From Alphaproteobacteria bacterium (GTDB lineage: Bacteria > Pseudomonadota > Alphaproteobacteria > Rickettsiales > UBA3002), in contig JAKFUW010000090.1 of assembly GCA_021732545.1 (NCBI GenBank), forward strand, positions 1-9,859: a DNA stretch of 9,859 nucleotides. Direction: 5' to 3'. Position 1 is the stretch's first letter, and each line of letters starts with the position of its first letter. The position numbers and the translations under genes are program-made. Below, in pieces: positions 1 through 5,972 of this stretch. The notes under the pieces were generated by a model that ran no database searches, was not told the DNA's origin, and saw nothing but the letters and a program-made list of their open reading frames with translations.

Positions 1-978
1 TTTGCGCGTACCATTCAGTTTGAACTCGATTTACGTTACGAGGCCGCCGCCGCCGATGAACTTCGCAAGAATATGCAACATGATGTGGGGCTTTATGTCC
101 CATTTATTGACTGGAACCGCACTTCGGAACGTGTAATGACCATCGAGCGCATCAAAGGGATTCCGCTTGGCGACATGGATGCGCTCAAAGCCGCAAATAT
201 TGATTTTAACAAACTCGTCGAGATTGCAGCCAGCGCCTTTTTCAGGCAGGTCTTTCGCGATGGATTTTTCCATGCCGACATGCATCCGGGTAATATTTTT
301 GTGATGCCTGATAACACGCTGGCCGTGGTGGATTTTGGAATTATGGGGCGAATTGACCGCACCACACAACTTTATTTAGCCAAAATGCTCTGGGCATTTT
401 TGAAAAAAGATTATGAAGGTGTGGCGCGGATTCACATCGATGCGGGGTTTGTGCCGCGCAACACGTCCGTGGCAGAATTTGCGCAAGCTAACCGCGCGAT
501 TGCTGAGCCTATTTTTGGCAAGCCACTCAACGAAATTTCCATCGCCACATTGCTTGGTCAGCTGTTTCAAGTCGCTGAAACCTTTCAGATGGAAACCCAG
601 CCCAAGCTGCTGATGCTTCAAAAAACCATGATGCTGTGCGAAGGCGTGGGGCGCTTGCTCAGCCCCGATGTGAACATGTGGAAGCTATCGGAACCGCTGA
701 TTGCGCAGTGGGCCAAACAACATTTCAGCCCCGCCGCGCAAATCAAACACACCGTTGCCGAAGGCTTGCAATCGCTGCAAAAAGTGCCGCATCTCATCGC
801 TCAAACCGAGCATATTATATCGAACGTGATGTCGGGCGGCCTCAAGCTACACCCCGATACGGTGAACGCCATGCGCGGATCATCGAATACCAGCAACCGT
901 TGGACTGCGCTGGCCATTATCGCGCTGGTGATGCTGGGTGTGGTGATGGTGGAACTATCATTGATTGTATTGCGGTGA
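1..978 (+). CDS. ubiB: UbiB/ABC1-family kinase-like protein, 5' partial
   Basis: Frame 1 is open from the first base, so the start lies outside the window and only the last 325 residues are seen; family members are usually about 500 residues, so roughly the N-terminal third is missing. The fragment opens with a family-typical acidic, alanine-rich stretch (ELDLRYEAAAADEL). It then shows the catalytic-loop-like HADMHPGNIF at residues 91-100 and the DFG metal-binding motif at 111-113. The last 25 residues are a hydrophobic membrane helix beginning WTALAIIALV. UbiB proteins are atypical membrane-associated ATPases needed for the ubiquinone biosynthesis complex; they are thought to act on lipid intermediates rather than to phosphorylate proteins. 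The next gene is coaBC, an arrangement I know from Alphaproteobacteria. Identity is secure; the exact biochemical role is uncertain for the family as a whole. Confidence 0.93.
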   Translation, partial: FARTIQFELDLRYEAAAADELRKNMQHDVGLYVPFIDWNRTSERVMTIERIKGIPLGDMDALKAANIDFNKLVEIAASAFFRQVFRDGFFHADMHPGNIFVMPDNTLAVVDFGIMGRIDRTTQLYLAKMLWAFLKKDYEGVARIHIDAGFVPRNTSVAEFAQANRAIAEPIFGKPLNEISIATLLGQLFQVAETFQMETQPKLLMLQKTMMLCEGVGRLLSPDVNMWKLSEPLIAQWAKQHFSPAAQIKHTVAEGLQSLQKVPHLIAQTEHIISNVMSGGLKLHPDTVNAMRGSSNTSNRWTALAIIALVMLGVVMVELSLIVLR

Positions 979-1031
979 CGCCGTCATCCTGGTGGACACG
1001 AGGTATCTCATGCTAATCATTACTTTCTTTG

Positions 1032-1161
1032 CTCCCCCCTTGAGGGGGAGCGGGAACTTACAAGCGGATAGCGCAGTAAGTTCCGTGGGGGTATGATAGA
1101 CTGATGTTTTTTACCCCCCACCAAAAGGCTAACGCCTTTTGACTCCCCCTCAAGGGGGGAG
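1032..1161. repeat. 130-bp mosaic of nested inverted repeats between ubiB and coaBC
   Basis: The outer arms are an exact 19-base inverted pair, CTCCCCCCTTGAGGGGGAG at 1032-1050 and its reverse complement at 1143-1161, and each arm is itself a hairpin. Inside lie three further pairs: GGAACTTAC (1053-1061) with GTAAGTTCC (1076-1084); GTGGGGGTA (1085-1093) with TACCCCCCAC (1112-1121, one extra C); and CAAAAGGC (1122-1129) with GCCTTTTG (1134-1141). It has no start codon with a plausible gene and looks like a miniature extragenic palindromic element. The rest of the ubiB-coaBC gap (979-1031 and 1162-1230) shows nothing I can name. Confidence 0.75.
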
Positions 1162-1230
1162 TGGAAGTATAGGGCGCTACACAAAACACAGCACTAGCCA
1201 CACTTTATTTTCTCAGGTAAAACTCACTTC

Positions 1231-2448
1231 ATGAAACGTATTTTATTGATTATTTCTGGCAGCATTGCGGCCTATAAAGGCCTTGAAATCATTCGCCGTG
1301 GGCTCGAACGTGGGTTTGAATTCACCACTATTTTAACCGCTGGCGGCCAACAATTTATCACGCCACTTTCGGCAGCATCACTTTCGGGCAACCCATGTTA
1401 CACCGAATTATTTTCTCTCACCGATGAAACGCAAATGGGGCACATCCGTTTATCGCGCGAGCATGATGTGATATTGGTTGCGCCCGCATCGGCGGATATG
1501 CTCGCCAAAATGGTGTCAGGTCGTTGCGATGATTTGGCCAGCACCGTGTTGCTCGCCACCGACAAGCCCGTGATGGTGGCACCCGCCATGAATCATAAAA
1601 TGTGGGAACATGAGGCCACGCAACGCAATATTCAACAACTCATCGCTGATCATATCCATATCATCCAACCCGATTCTGGCTCGATGGCGTGCGGCGAAAC
1701 AGGCACAGGGCGCATGGCAGAAGTGGCTACTATTTTGGATTACATCGAGGCTCATTTTACAGCGAATAAACCACTCGCAGGGTTAAAAGCACTCGTCACC
1801 GCAGGCCCTACGTTTGAACCCATCGACCCCGTGCGCTTTATCGGCAACAGGTCTAGTGGCAAGCAAGGCTTTGCAGTGGCGCAAACCCTGGCTGATGCAG
1901 GCGCGGATGTCACGCTTATCAGTGGTCCTGTGCATCTGCCCACACCCATGGGTGTGAAGCGCGTGGATGTGCAAACCGCTGATGATATGCTGGCTGCGTG
2001 CGCCAGCCATTTGCCCGCCGATATTTTTGTGGGAGCCGCAGCAGTGGCCGATTGGAAGCCCACGCTTAGCAGCGAACAAAAGATCAAAAAACAATCGCCT
2101 CTGGCTTCGTTTGATCTTACACTCGTTGCCAACCCCGATATTTTATCGCACATCGCGCATCTGAAAGTTGGCCGCCCGCAACTGGTGGTAGGCTTTGCCG
2201 CCGAAACCGAAAATCTGATTCCTTTTGCCACCGAAAAACTCACCCGCAAAGGCTGCGATTGGATCATCGCCAATGACGTCAGTGCAGGCTGTGTGTTCGG
2301 CCAAGACGACAACACCATCACCCTGATTACGCCTGACGAAACCCAATCATTCGGCATCATGAGCAAGCAGGCGGTGGCCACGTTGCTTACTGAGAAAATC
2401 GCTGATTATTTTTCCCCTTCATCCCCTCTCCCTGTGGGAGAGGGTTAG
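1231..2448 (+). CDS. coaBC: Bifunctional phosphopantothenoylcysteine decarboxylase / phosphopantothenate-cysteine ligase
   Basis: This 405-residue protein carries out two successive steps of coenzyme A synthesis: ligation of cysteine to 4'-phosphopantothenate, then FMN-dependent decarboxylation to 4'-phosphopantetheine. The N-terminal CoaC half shows the catalytic His in GHIRLS (H71), the PAMNHKMW motif (118-125) and the flap cysteine in SMACGE (C154). The CoaB half begins near residue 185 with LVTAGPT and shows EPIDPVRFIGNRSSGKQG (196-213), AAAVADW (269-275) and the lysine cluster KIKK (284-287). The start at 1231 gives the standard N-terminus MKRILLIISG; the nearest SD-like AGG (1215-1217) is 13 bases away, which is weak. 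The last residues (SPSSPLPVGEG) are encoded by a palindromic repeat that also supplies the TAG stop, so the native C-terminus may have been replaced. Dut follows 50 bases downstream. Confidence 0.96.
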   Translation: MKRILLIISGSIAAYKGLEIIRRGLERGFEFTTILTAGGQQFITPLSAASLSGNPCYTELFSLTDETQMGHIRLSREHDVILVAPASADMLAKMVSGRCDDLASTVLLATDKPVMVAPAMNHKMWEHEATQRNIQQLIADHIHIIQPDSGSMACGETGTGRMAEVATILDYIEAHFTANKPLAGLKALVTAGPTFEPIDPVRFIGNRSSGKQGFAVAQTLADAGADVTLISGPVHLPTPMGVKRVDVQTADDMLAACASHLPADIFVGAAAVADWKPTLSSEQKIKKQSPLASFDLTLVANPDILSHIAHLKVGRPQLVVGFAAETENLIPFATEKLTRKGCDWIIANDVSAGCVFGQDDNTITLITPDETQSFGIMSKQAVATLLTEKIADYFSPSSPLPVGEG

Positions 2449-2457
2449 GGTGAGGGT
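2411..2457. repeat. REP-like palindrome overlapping the coaBC stop codon
   Basis: Nine-base perfect arms CCCTCTCCC (2424-2432) and GGGAGAGGG (2436-2444) enclose a three-base loop, followed by TTAGGGTGAGGG. This resembles the CCCTCTCCC...GGGAGAGGG-TTAGGGTGAGGG repeats that I recognise as widespread in proteobacterial genomes. The TAG inside it (2446-2448) is the stop codon of coaBC. There is no T-run after the hairpin, so it is not a typical intrinsic terminator. Confidence 0.75.
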
Positions 2458-2487
2458 AGTGTTTTATATGAACCTTTATGATAATAT

Positions 2488-2491
2488 GGAG
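2488..2491 (+). promoter_or_regulatory. Ribosome binding site deciding the dut start
   Basis: GGAG is separated from the ATG at 2499 by seven bases. It supports that ATG over the in-frame ATG at 2478. Confidence 0.6.
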
Positions 2492-2498
2492 TCCCCTC

Positions 2499-2948
2499 AT
2501 GGTTAATGTTCCCGTTCAAATTCTTGAACATGCGCGTGATCTGGCGCTGCCATCCTATGCCACGGCGCACAGCGCAGGCATGGATCTCATGGCCGCGATT
2601 GATGCGCCCATCACGCTGGCACCCATGCAACGCGCGCTGATTCCCACGGGGTTGGCGATGGCGCTGCCGGGTGGCTATGAGGCGCAAATTCGCCCGCGCT
2701 CTGGCCTTGCGCTTAAACATGGTATTAGCCTGGTGAATTCACCCGGCACCATCGATGCAGATTATCGCGGTGAGGTTGGCGTGATTATGATTAATTTAGG
2801 AAGCGAACCTTTCATCATTGAGCGCGGCATGCGCATCGCACAAATGGTGATTGCGCCTTATAGTACCATTAGCTGGAACCAGATGGAGCATCTGCCAGAA
2901 TCGATGCGCGGCGCTGGCGGATTTGGCTCAACTGGAACGAAAGGATAG
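2499..2948 (+). CDS. dut: dUTP diphosphatase (dUTPase)
   Basis: This 149-residue protein hydrolyses dUTP to dUMP and pyrophosphate, keeping uracil out of DNA and supplying the precursor of dTMP. Bacterial dUTPases are trimers, and all five conserved motifs are present: SAGMDL (25-30), RPRSGLALKHG (66-75), NSPGTIDADYRGEVGV (80-95, with the catalytic Asp), RGMRIAQMV (109-117) and the glycine-rich C-terminal arm RGAGGFGSTG (137-146). The start at 2499 is chosen because GGAG at 2488-2491 lies seven bases upstream and because MVNVPVQIL is the usual kind of N-terminus. An in-frame ATG at 2478 would add seven residues with no ribosome binding site. It follows coaBC closely and probably shares its transcript. 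Confidence 0.96.
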   Translation: MVNVPVQILEHARDLALPSYATAHSAGMDLMAAIDAPITLAPMQRALIPTGLAMALPGGYEAQIRPRSGLALKHGISLVNSPGTIDADYRGEVGVIMINLGSEPFIIERGMRIAQMVIAPYSTISWNQMEHLPESMRGAGGFGSTGTKG

Positions 2949-2951
2949 ACT

Positions 2952-3040
2952 CTCGCTTTCGCGAGGAGGCCAAATGCCGACGACGCGATCTCATGATACG
3001 AGACTGCTTCGTCGCAGATGCTCCTCGCAGAAGCGATTAC
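2952..3040. repeat. Imperfect palindromic element between dut and cysK
   Basis: The small hairpin CTCGC (2952-2956) / GCGAG (2961-2965) starts the element. GCGAGGAG (2961-2968) then pairs with CTCCTCGC at 3021-3028 across a central region that contains TGCTTCGTCG (3005-3014). The same ten bases occur in the repeat at 4811-4885, so the two are probably members of one family of the 'TTGCGAGGAGC...GACGAAGCAAT' type. The element lies in the dut-cysK gap and reaches the cysK ribosome binding site region. Confidence 0.55.
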
Positions 3041-3056
3041 ATTGAAAGGGAACAAA

Positions 3057-4016
3057 ATGTCAGAAGATAAAATTGGCCGAGGCCGTTTATATGATTCCAT
3101 CCTCGATACCATTGGCAACACCCCGATGGTGCGCCTGAATCGCATTGCAAAGCAGCATGGATGTGTGGCAGAAATTTATGCCAAGCTCGAATTTTTCAAT
3201 CCGCTGTCTTCCGTCAAGGATCGCATCGCGCTTTCCATGGTGGATGCGGCGATTGCGGCTGGCCAGATCAAAGCCGATACTATTTTAGTGGAGCCAACCT
3301 CAGGCAATACCGGCATTGCGCTAGCCTTTGTGTGCGCCGCTAAAGGCATCAAACTCATCCTCACCATGCCGGAAAGCATGTCGATTGAGCGACGCAAAAT
3401 GCTCAAAATTCTGGGTGCAACGCTCGAACTCACGCCTGCGCCCAAAGGCATGCGCGGTGCGATTGAAAAAGCCGAAGCGATTGTGGCGGGCAACCCGAAT
3501 GCGCTGATGCTCCAGCAATTTCAAAACCCCGCCAATCCAGACATCCATCGCAACACCACTGCGCTCGAAATCTGGAATGATTGCGCAGGCAAAGTCGATG
3601 CCTTTATTGCGGGCGTGGGCACGGGCGGCACTATCACCGGCGTGGGCAGTGTGCTCAAAGCTAAAAACCCCGCTGTTCGCATCATTGCTGTAGAGCCGGT
3701 TGATTCCCCTGTATTATCTGGAGGCAACCCTGGCCCACACAAAATTCAGGGCATCGGTGCGGGATTCATCCCCGATGTGTTGGATCGCACCGCGTTGGAT
3801 GAAGTGGTATGCGTCAGTAACGATGATGCCTTTACCACCGCGCGCGAGCTTGCCGCGCTCGATGGTATCGCGTGCGGAATCTCGTCTGGCGCCACGGTAT
3901 ACGCCGCATTGCAGCTTGCCAAACGCGAAGACATGCGCGGTAAAATGATCGTGGTACTCATCGCATCGCCCGCCGAGCGTTACATCTCGACCGATCTGTT
4001 TGCAGGGATGGAATGA
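3057..4016 (+). CDS. cysK: Cysteine synthase (O-acetylserine sulfhydrylase), PLP-dependent
   Basis: This 319-residue fold-type II PLP enzyme makes cysteine from O-acetylserine and sulfide. The PLP lysine is K54 in NPLSSVKDR (48-56). The substrate loop TSGNTG is at 81-86, QFQNPANP at 154-161, the phosphate-binding GVGTGGTITGVG at 186-197, GIGAGFIP at 232-239 and the PLP-ring serine region GISSGAT at 274-280. The C-terminus ends ERYISTDLF, as in CysK. The start at 3057 is preferred because AAGGG (3046-3050) lies six bases upstream; an ATG at 3018 falls inside the upstream palindromic repeat and would add 13 unlikely residues. The stop overlaps the moeB start as ATGA, so the two genes are translationally coupled. 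CysM or a cystathionine-synthase-like specificity cannot be excluded, but the motifs fit CysK best. Confidence 0.92.
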   Translation: MSEDKIGRGRLYDSILDTIGNTPMVRLNRIAKQHGCVAEIYAKLEFFNPLSSVKDRIALSMVDAAIAAGQIKADTILVEPTSGNTGIALAFVCAAKGIKLILTMPESMSIERRKMLKILGATLELTPAPKGMRGAIEKAEAIVAGNPNALMLQQFQNPANPDIHRNTTALEIWNDCAGKVDAFIAGVGTGGTITGVGSVLKAKNPAVRIIAVEPVDSPVLSGGNPGPHKIQGIGAGFIPDVLDRTALDEVVCVSNDDAFTTARELAALDGIACGISSGATVYAALQLAKREDMRGKMIVVLIASPAERYISTDLFAGME

Positions 4017-4783
4017 ACCTGACGGACGATGATTTGCGCCGCTATGCGCGCCAGATTATGCTGGAGCGGGTTGGGCAAGCGGGGCAATTAAAACTCCAAA
4101 CCTCCAGCGTGCTGGTGATTGGTGCGGGTGGTCTGGGCAGCGCGGTGATTGCGTATCTCACCGCTGCGGGCATCGGCAAAATCGGTGTGATCGATCACGA
4201 CCATGTGGAATTATCTAACCTGCAACGCCAGATTTTATTTGAACATGCAGACCAAGGCCGCCTGAAAGTTGAAAGCGCCGCTGATCGCATTTCGGAAATG
4301 AATCCGCATACGCAAGTGGTTGTGTATCCGCGCCGCGTCACCGCCGATAATGCCACTTATTTGTTGCGCGGCTATGATGTGATCGCCGATGGATCCGATA
4401 ATTTCACCACGCGCATGGCTGTCAATGCGGCGTGCGTGGCACTCAAAATTCCGTTGGTGAGCGCGGCTGTCAAAGGTTTTGAAGGCCAGCTTAGCTCCTT
4501 CGCCCCGCATGATGATGGCGCGTGCTATCACTGCCTTGTGCCAGAGATTCCACCTGCTTTGAACAACTGCACACAAGTTGGAGTCATCGGGCCATTATGC
4601 GGTATTATGGGGTCGATGCAGGCACTCGAAATTATCAAACATCTGCTGCAACTTTCGGGCCGCCTGCAGGGAAAATTATTGCGATTTGATGGGATGACTT
4701 ATCGCCAGCGCATCAGCACCATTGCGCGCAACCCTGAGTGCGTGGTTTGCAGCACTTGCAAGCCAGGCTCAAACGTCGCATAG
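4013..4783 (+). CDS. moeB: MoeB/ThiF-type sulfur-carrier adenylyltransferase
   Basis: This 256-residue E1-like enzyme adenylates the C-terminal glycine of a ubiquitin-fold sulfur carrier (MoaD for molybdopterin, ThiS for thiamine). The features match MoeB closely in position and length: GAGGLGS nucleotide loop (37-43), SNLQRQILF (68-76, arginine finger), K85, and DGSDNFTTR (126-134). Two cysteine pairs for structural zinc are at C171/C174 and C243/C246, and a conserved cysteine is at C186 in NNCTQVGVIGPLCG. The start at 4013 gives the family-typical N-terminus LRRYARQIML and overlaps the cysK stop by ATGA. The overlap with cysK suggests a link to sulfur metabolism. No moaD or thiS is in the window, so the partner, and hence MoeB versus ThiF function, is not settled; the gene symbol is the best guess. 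Confidence 0.9.
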   Translation: MNLTDDDLRRYARQIMLERVGQAGQLKLQTSSVLVIGAGGLGSAVIAYLTAAGIGKIGVIDHDHVELSNLQRQILFEHADQGRLKVESAADRISEMNPHTQVVVYPRRVTADNATYLLRGYDVIADGSDNFTTRMAVNAACVALKIPLVSAAVKGFEGQLSSFAPHDDGACYHCLVPEIPPALNNCTQVGVIGPLCGIMGSMQALEIIKHLLQLSGRLQGKLLRFDGMTYRQRISTIARNPECVVCSTCKPGSNVA

Positions 4784-4787
4784 TCAT

Positions 4788-5393
4788 ATGATGTTTCATT
4801 CACTCCATCCGTCATTGCGAGCATTTTGGAACAAAATGCGTGGCAATCCATTCGCAGGCCATCCGTATGGATTGCTTCGTCGTGCCCAGTGTATTGGCGC
4901 TGTATTTTTAATAAACACCTTACTTTTCGCCCCTGTTTTTGCCAAAGACACCAGCGCGATTTTGCATAATTCAGGCCAACCGATTCCGCGCTTTGTCGCG
5001 CTCAAATCGAGCGAGGTGAATATGCGCGTGGGCCCTGGCGAACGCTACCCGATTGTATGGGTATATCGCCGCAAAAACTGGCCAGTAGAGGTGGTTGAAG
5101 AATTTGGCCATTGGCGCAAAATCCGCGATTTTGAAGGCACCCAAGGCTGGGTGCATAAAACGCTACTCGCAGGAATCCGCAGTGCGATTATTCTCAAAGA
5201 GCGCACGCCACTGCTCAGTGCCCCTGACGAATCATCGGGGATTATTGTACAGATTGATCCGCTGGTTGCGGGCGTGATTCAGGAATGTTCACCCAATTGG
5301 TGCCGCCTGATGTTTGGCAACAGCATCGGCTGGATTGCGCGCACCAAGCTTTGGGGCATCTATGATAATGAAGATTTATCGGAGAAAGACTAA
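4788..5393 (+). CDS. Secreted bacterial SH3-domain protein
   Basis: From the ATG at 4788 the protein has 201 residues. A hydrophobic segment at 35-52 ending in the cleavage-like motif PVFA-K is a signal peptide, so the mature protein is probably periplasmic. An SH3-like domain follows, with SSEVNMRVGPGERYPIVWVY (75-94), the GHWRKIRDFEGTQGWVH stretch (108-123) and a weaker second copy near 140-190 (WCRLMFGNSIGWIARTKLW). Such SH3b domains often bind cell wall or mediate protein contacts; no catalytic motif is visible and the specific role is unknown. The start is uncertain: 4788 lacks a clear ribosome binding site, while ATG 4836 (185 residues) has GGA a few bases upstream. Either way, residues before the signal peptide are encoded by a palindromic repeat. 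It follows moeB by four bases and converges on irr with three bases between stops. Confidence 0.82.
   Translation: MMFHSLHPSLRAFWNKMRGNPFAGHPYGLLRRAQCIGAVFLINTLLFAPVFAKDTSAILHNSGQPIPRFVALKSSEVNMRVGPGERYPIVWVYRRKNWPVEVVEEFGHWRKIRDFEGTQGWVHKTLLAGIRSAIILKERTPLLSAPDESSGIIVQIDPLVAGVIQECSPNWCRLMFGNSIGWIARTKLWGIYDNEDLSEKD
4811..4885. repeat. Palindromic repeat inside the 5' end of the SH3-protein gene
   Basis: The segment begins GTCATTGCGAGCA and ends TGGATTGCTTCGTCG. It contains the perfect hairpin GCATTTTG (4821-4828) GAA CAAAATGC (4832-4839) and a second inverted pair GCAATCCA (4843-4850) / TGGATTGC (4868-4875). It shares TGCTTCGTCG with the dut-cysK repeat. The reading frame runs through it without stops, so it is translated from either candidate start. 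Confidence 0.75.
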
Positions 5394-5396
5394 CGC

Positions 5397-5831
5397 TTAC
5401 ACGCACGCCGCTGCTTCATGAGAACGCACACGGATAATGACATCGACGCTTGAAATATATTTTTCGCAACACCCTTCAGGCAAAGGAATCTGCGTCAAAT
5501 TAATTTGATCGGCGGGAATATCTTGCAGATGGCCGGTTTGCTCAAACAGAAAATGATGATGAGGAGCCGTGTTGGTATCAAAATACGAACGCCCGCCATC
5601 CACAATCACTTCGCGCAGCAATTTCGCATCCACAAATTGATGCAGCGTGTTATAGACCGTTGCCATCGACACCTGCATATTGGCTTCACGCGATTCGGTG
5701 TGGAGTTGTTCCGCCGTCACATGGCGATCATCGCCTGACCACAACAATGACCCCAGCATCAAACGCTGACGCGTAGGCCGCAACCCTGCGGTTTTGAGTC
5801 GGTCAGAAACGTCTAAAGAATCAGCCTGCAT
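5397..5831 (-). CDS. irr: Irr-like Fur-family iron regulator
   Basis: This 144-residue protein has an N-terminal winged helix (residues 10-85) with GLRPTRQRLMLGSLLW (16-31), DRHVTAEQL (35-43) and the recognition-helix signature VSMATVYNTL (54-63). The dimerisation part carries a triple histidine, HHHF (91-94), followed by DIPADQI. The CxxC zinc pairs of typical Fur or PerR proteins are missing; only C121, C122 and C143 remain. That combination fits Irr, the haem-responsive regulator of iron genes in Alphaproteobacteria, which represses or activates targets when iron is scarce. AGAGGG lies four bases before the ATG. It is convergent with the SH3 gene and downstream of the flavoprotein gene on the same strand, but separated by 141 bases with its own candidate promoter. 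PerR or Fur function is less likely. Confidence 0.83.
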   Translation of the reverse strand: MQADSLDVSDRLKTAGLRPTRQRLMLGSLLWSGDDRHVTAEQLHTESREANMQVSMATVYNTLHQFVDAKLLREVIVDGGRSYFDTNTAPHHHFLFEQTGHLQDIPADQINLTQIPLPEGCCEKYISSVDVIIRVRSHEAAACV

Positions 5832-5846
5832 GCAACCCTCTAACGG

Positions 5847-5863
5847 TTTAGAATAATTAAAGA
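5847..5863 (-). promoter_or_regulatory. Candidate Irr box (ICE-like) at the irr transcription start
   Basis: Read on the minus strand, this site is TCTTTAATTATTCTAAA. Compared with the Irr-box form I know (TTTAGAA-N3-TTCTAAA), the right half matches 7 of 7 and the left half 4 of 7. It would cover the predicted start of transcription, which suits self-repression by Irr. The consensus is from memory. Confidence 0.4.
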
Positions 5864-5869
5864 ATTTAG

Positions 5870-5897
5870 TTTATCATGAGCGCAATGACTTTGCCAA
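5870..5897 (-). promoter_or_regulatory. Candidate irr promoter
   Basis: On the minus strand TTGGCA (5892-5897) and GATAAA (5870-5875) are separated by 16 bases, a reasonable sigma-70-type pair. Transcription would start near 5863, about 30 bases before the irr ATG. The -10 matches only four of six bases, so this is tentative. Confidence 0.4.
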
Positions 5898-5909
5898 GTG
5901 CTAAATTGC

Positions 5910-5925
5910 GAGTGAGTTTCACTCA
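5910..5925. promoter_or_regulatory. Short palindrome upstream of the irr promoter
   Basis: GAGTGA-GTT-TCACTC (5910-5924) is a perfect inverted repeat, overlapped by TGAGT-TTC-ACTCA (5913-5925). It lies just upstream of the predicted irr -35 and could be an operator. It does not look like a terminator, because no T-run follows on the minus strand. Confidence 0.3.
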
Positions 5926-5972
5926 TAATAAGAGAAGCATTTTAGCTATTTAAGTTCTTGAGGGAAAACGGC

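Noticed and set aside
1752..2381. A 209-codon open frame on the minus strand inside coaBC
   Set aside because: It lies wholly opposite a well-supported gene and its translation resembles no protein family I know.
2424..2444. Hairpin at the coaBC end as an intrinsic terminator
   Set aside because: No T-run follows, and the sequence matches a known type of dispersed palindromic repeat; dut follows closely and is probably cotranscribed.
4722..4787. A longer start for the SH3-domain protein inside moeB
   Set aside because: It would overlap moeB by 62 bases, has no good ribosome binding site and would place more than 55 residues before the signal peptide.
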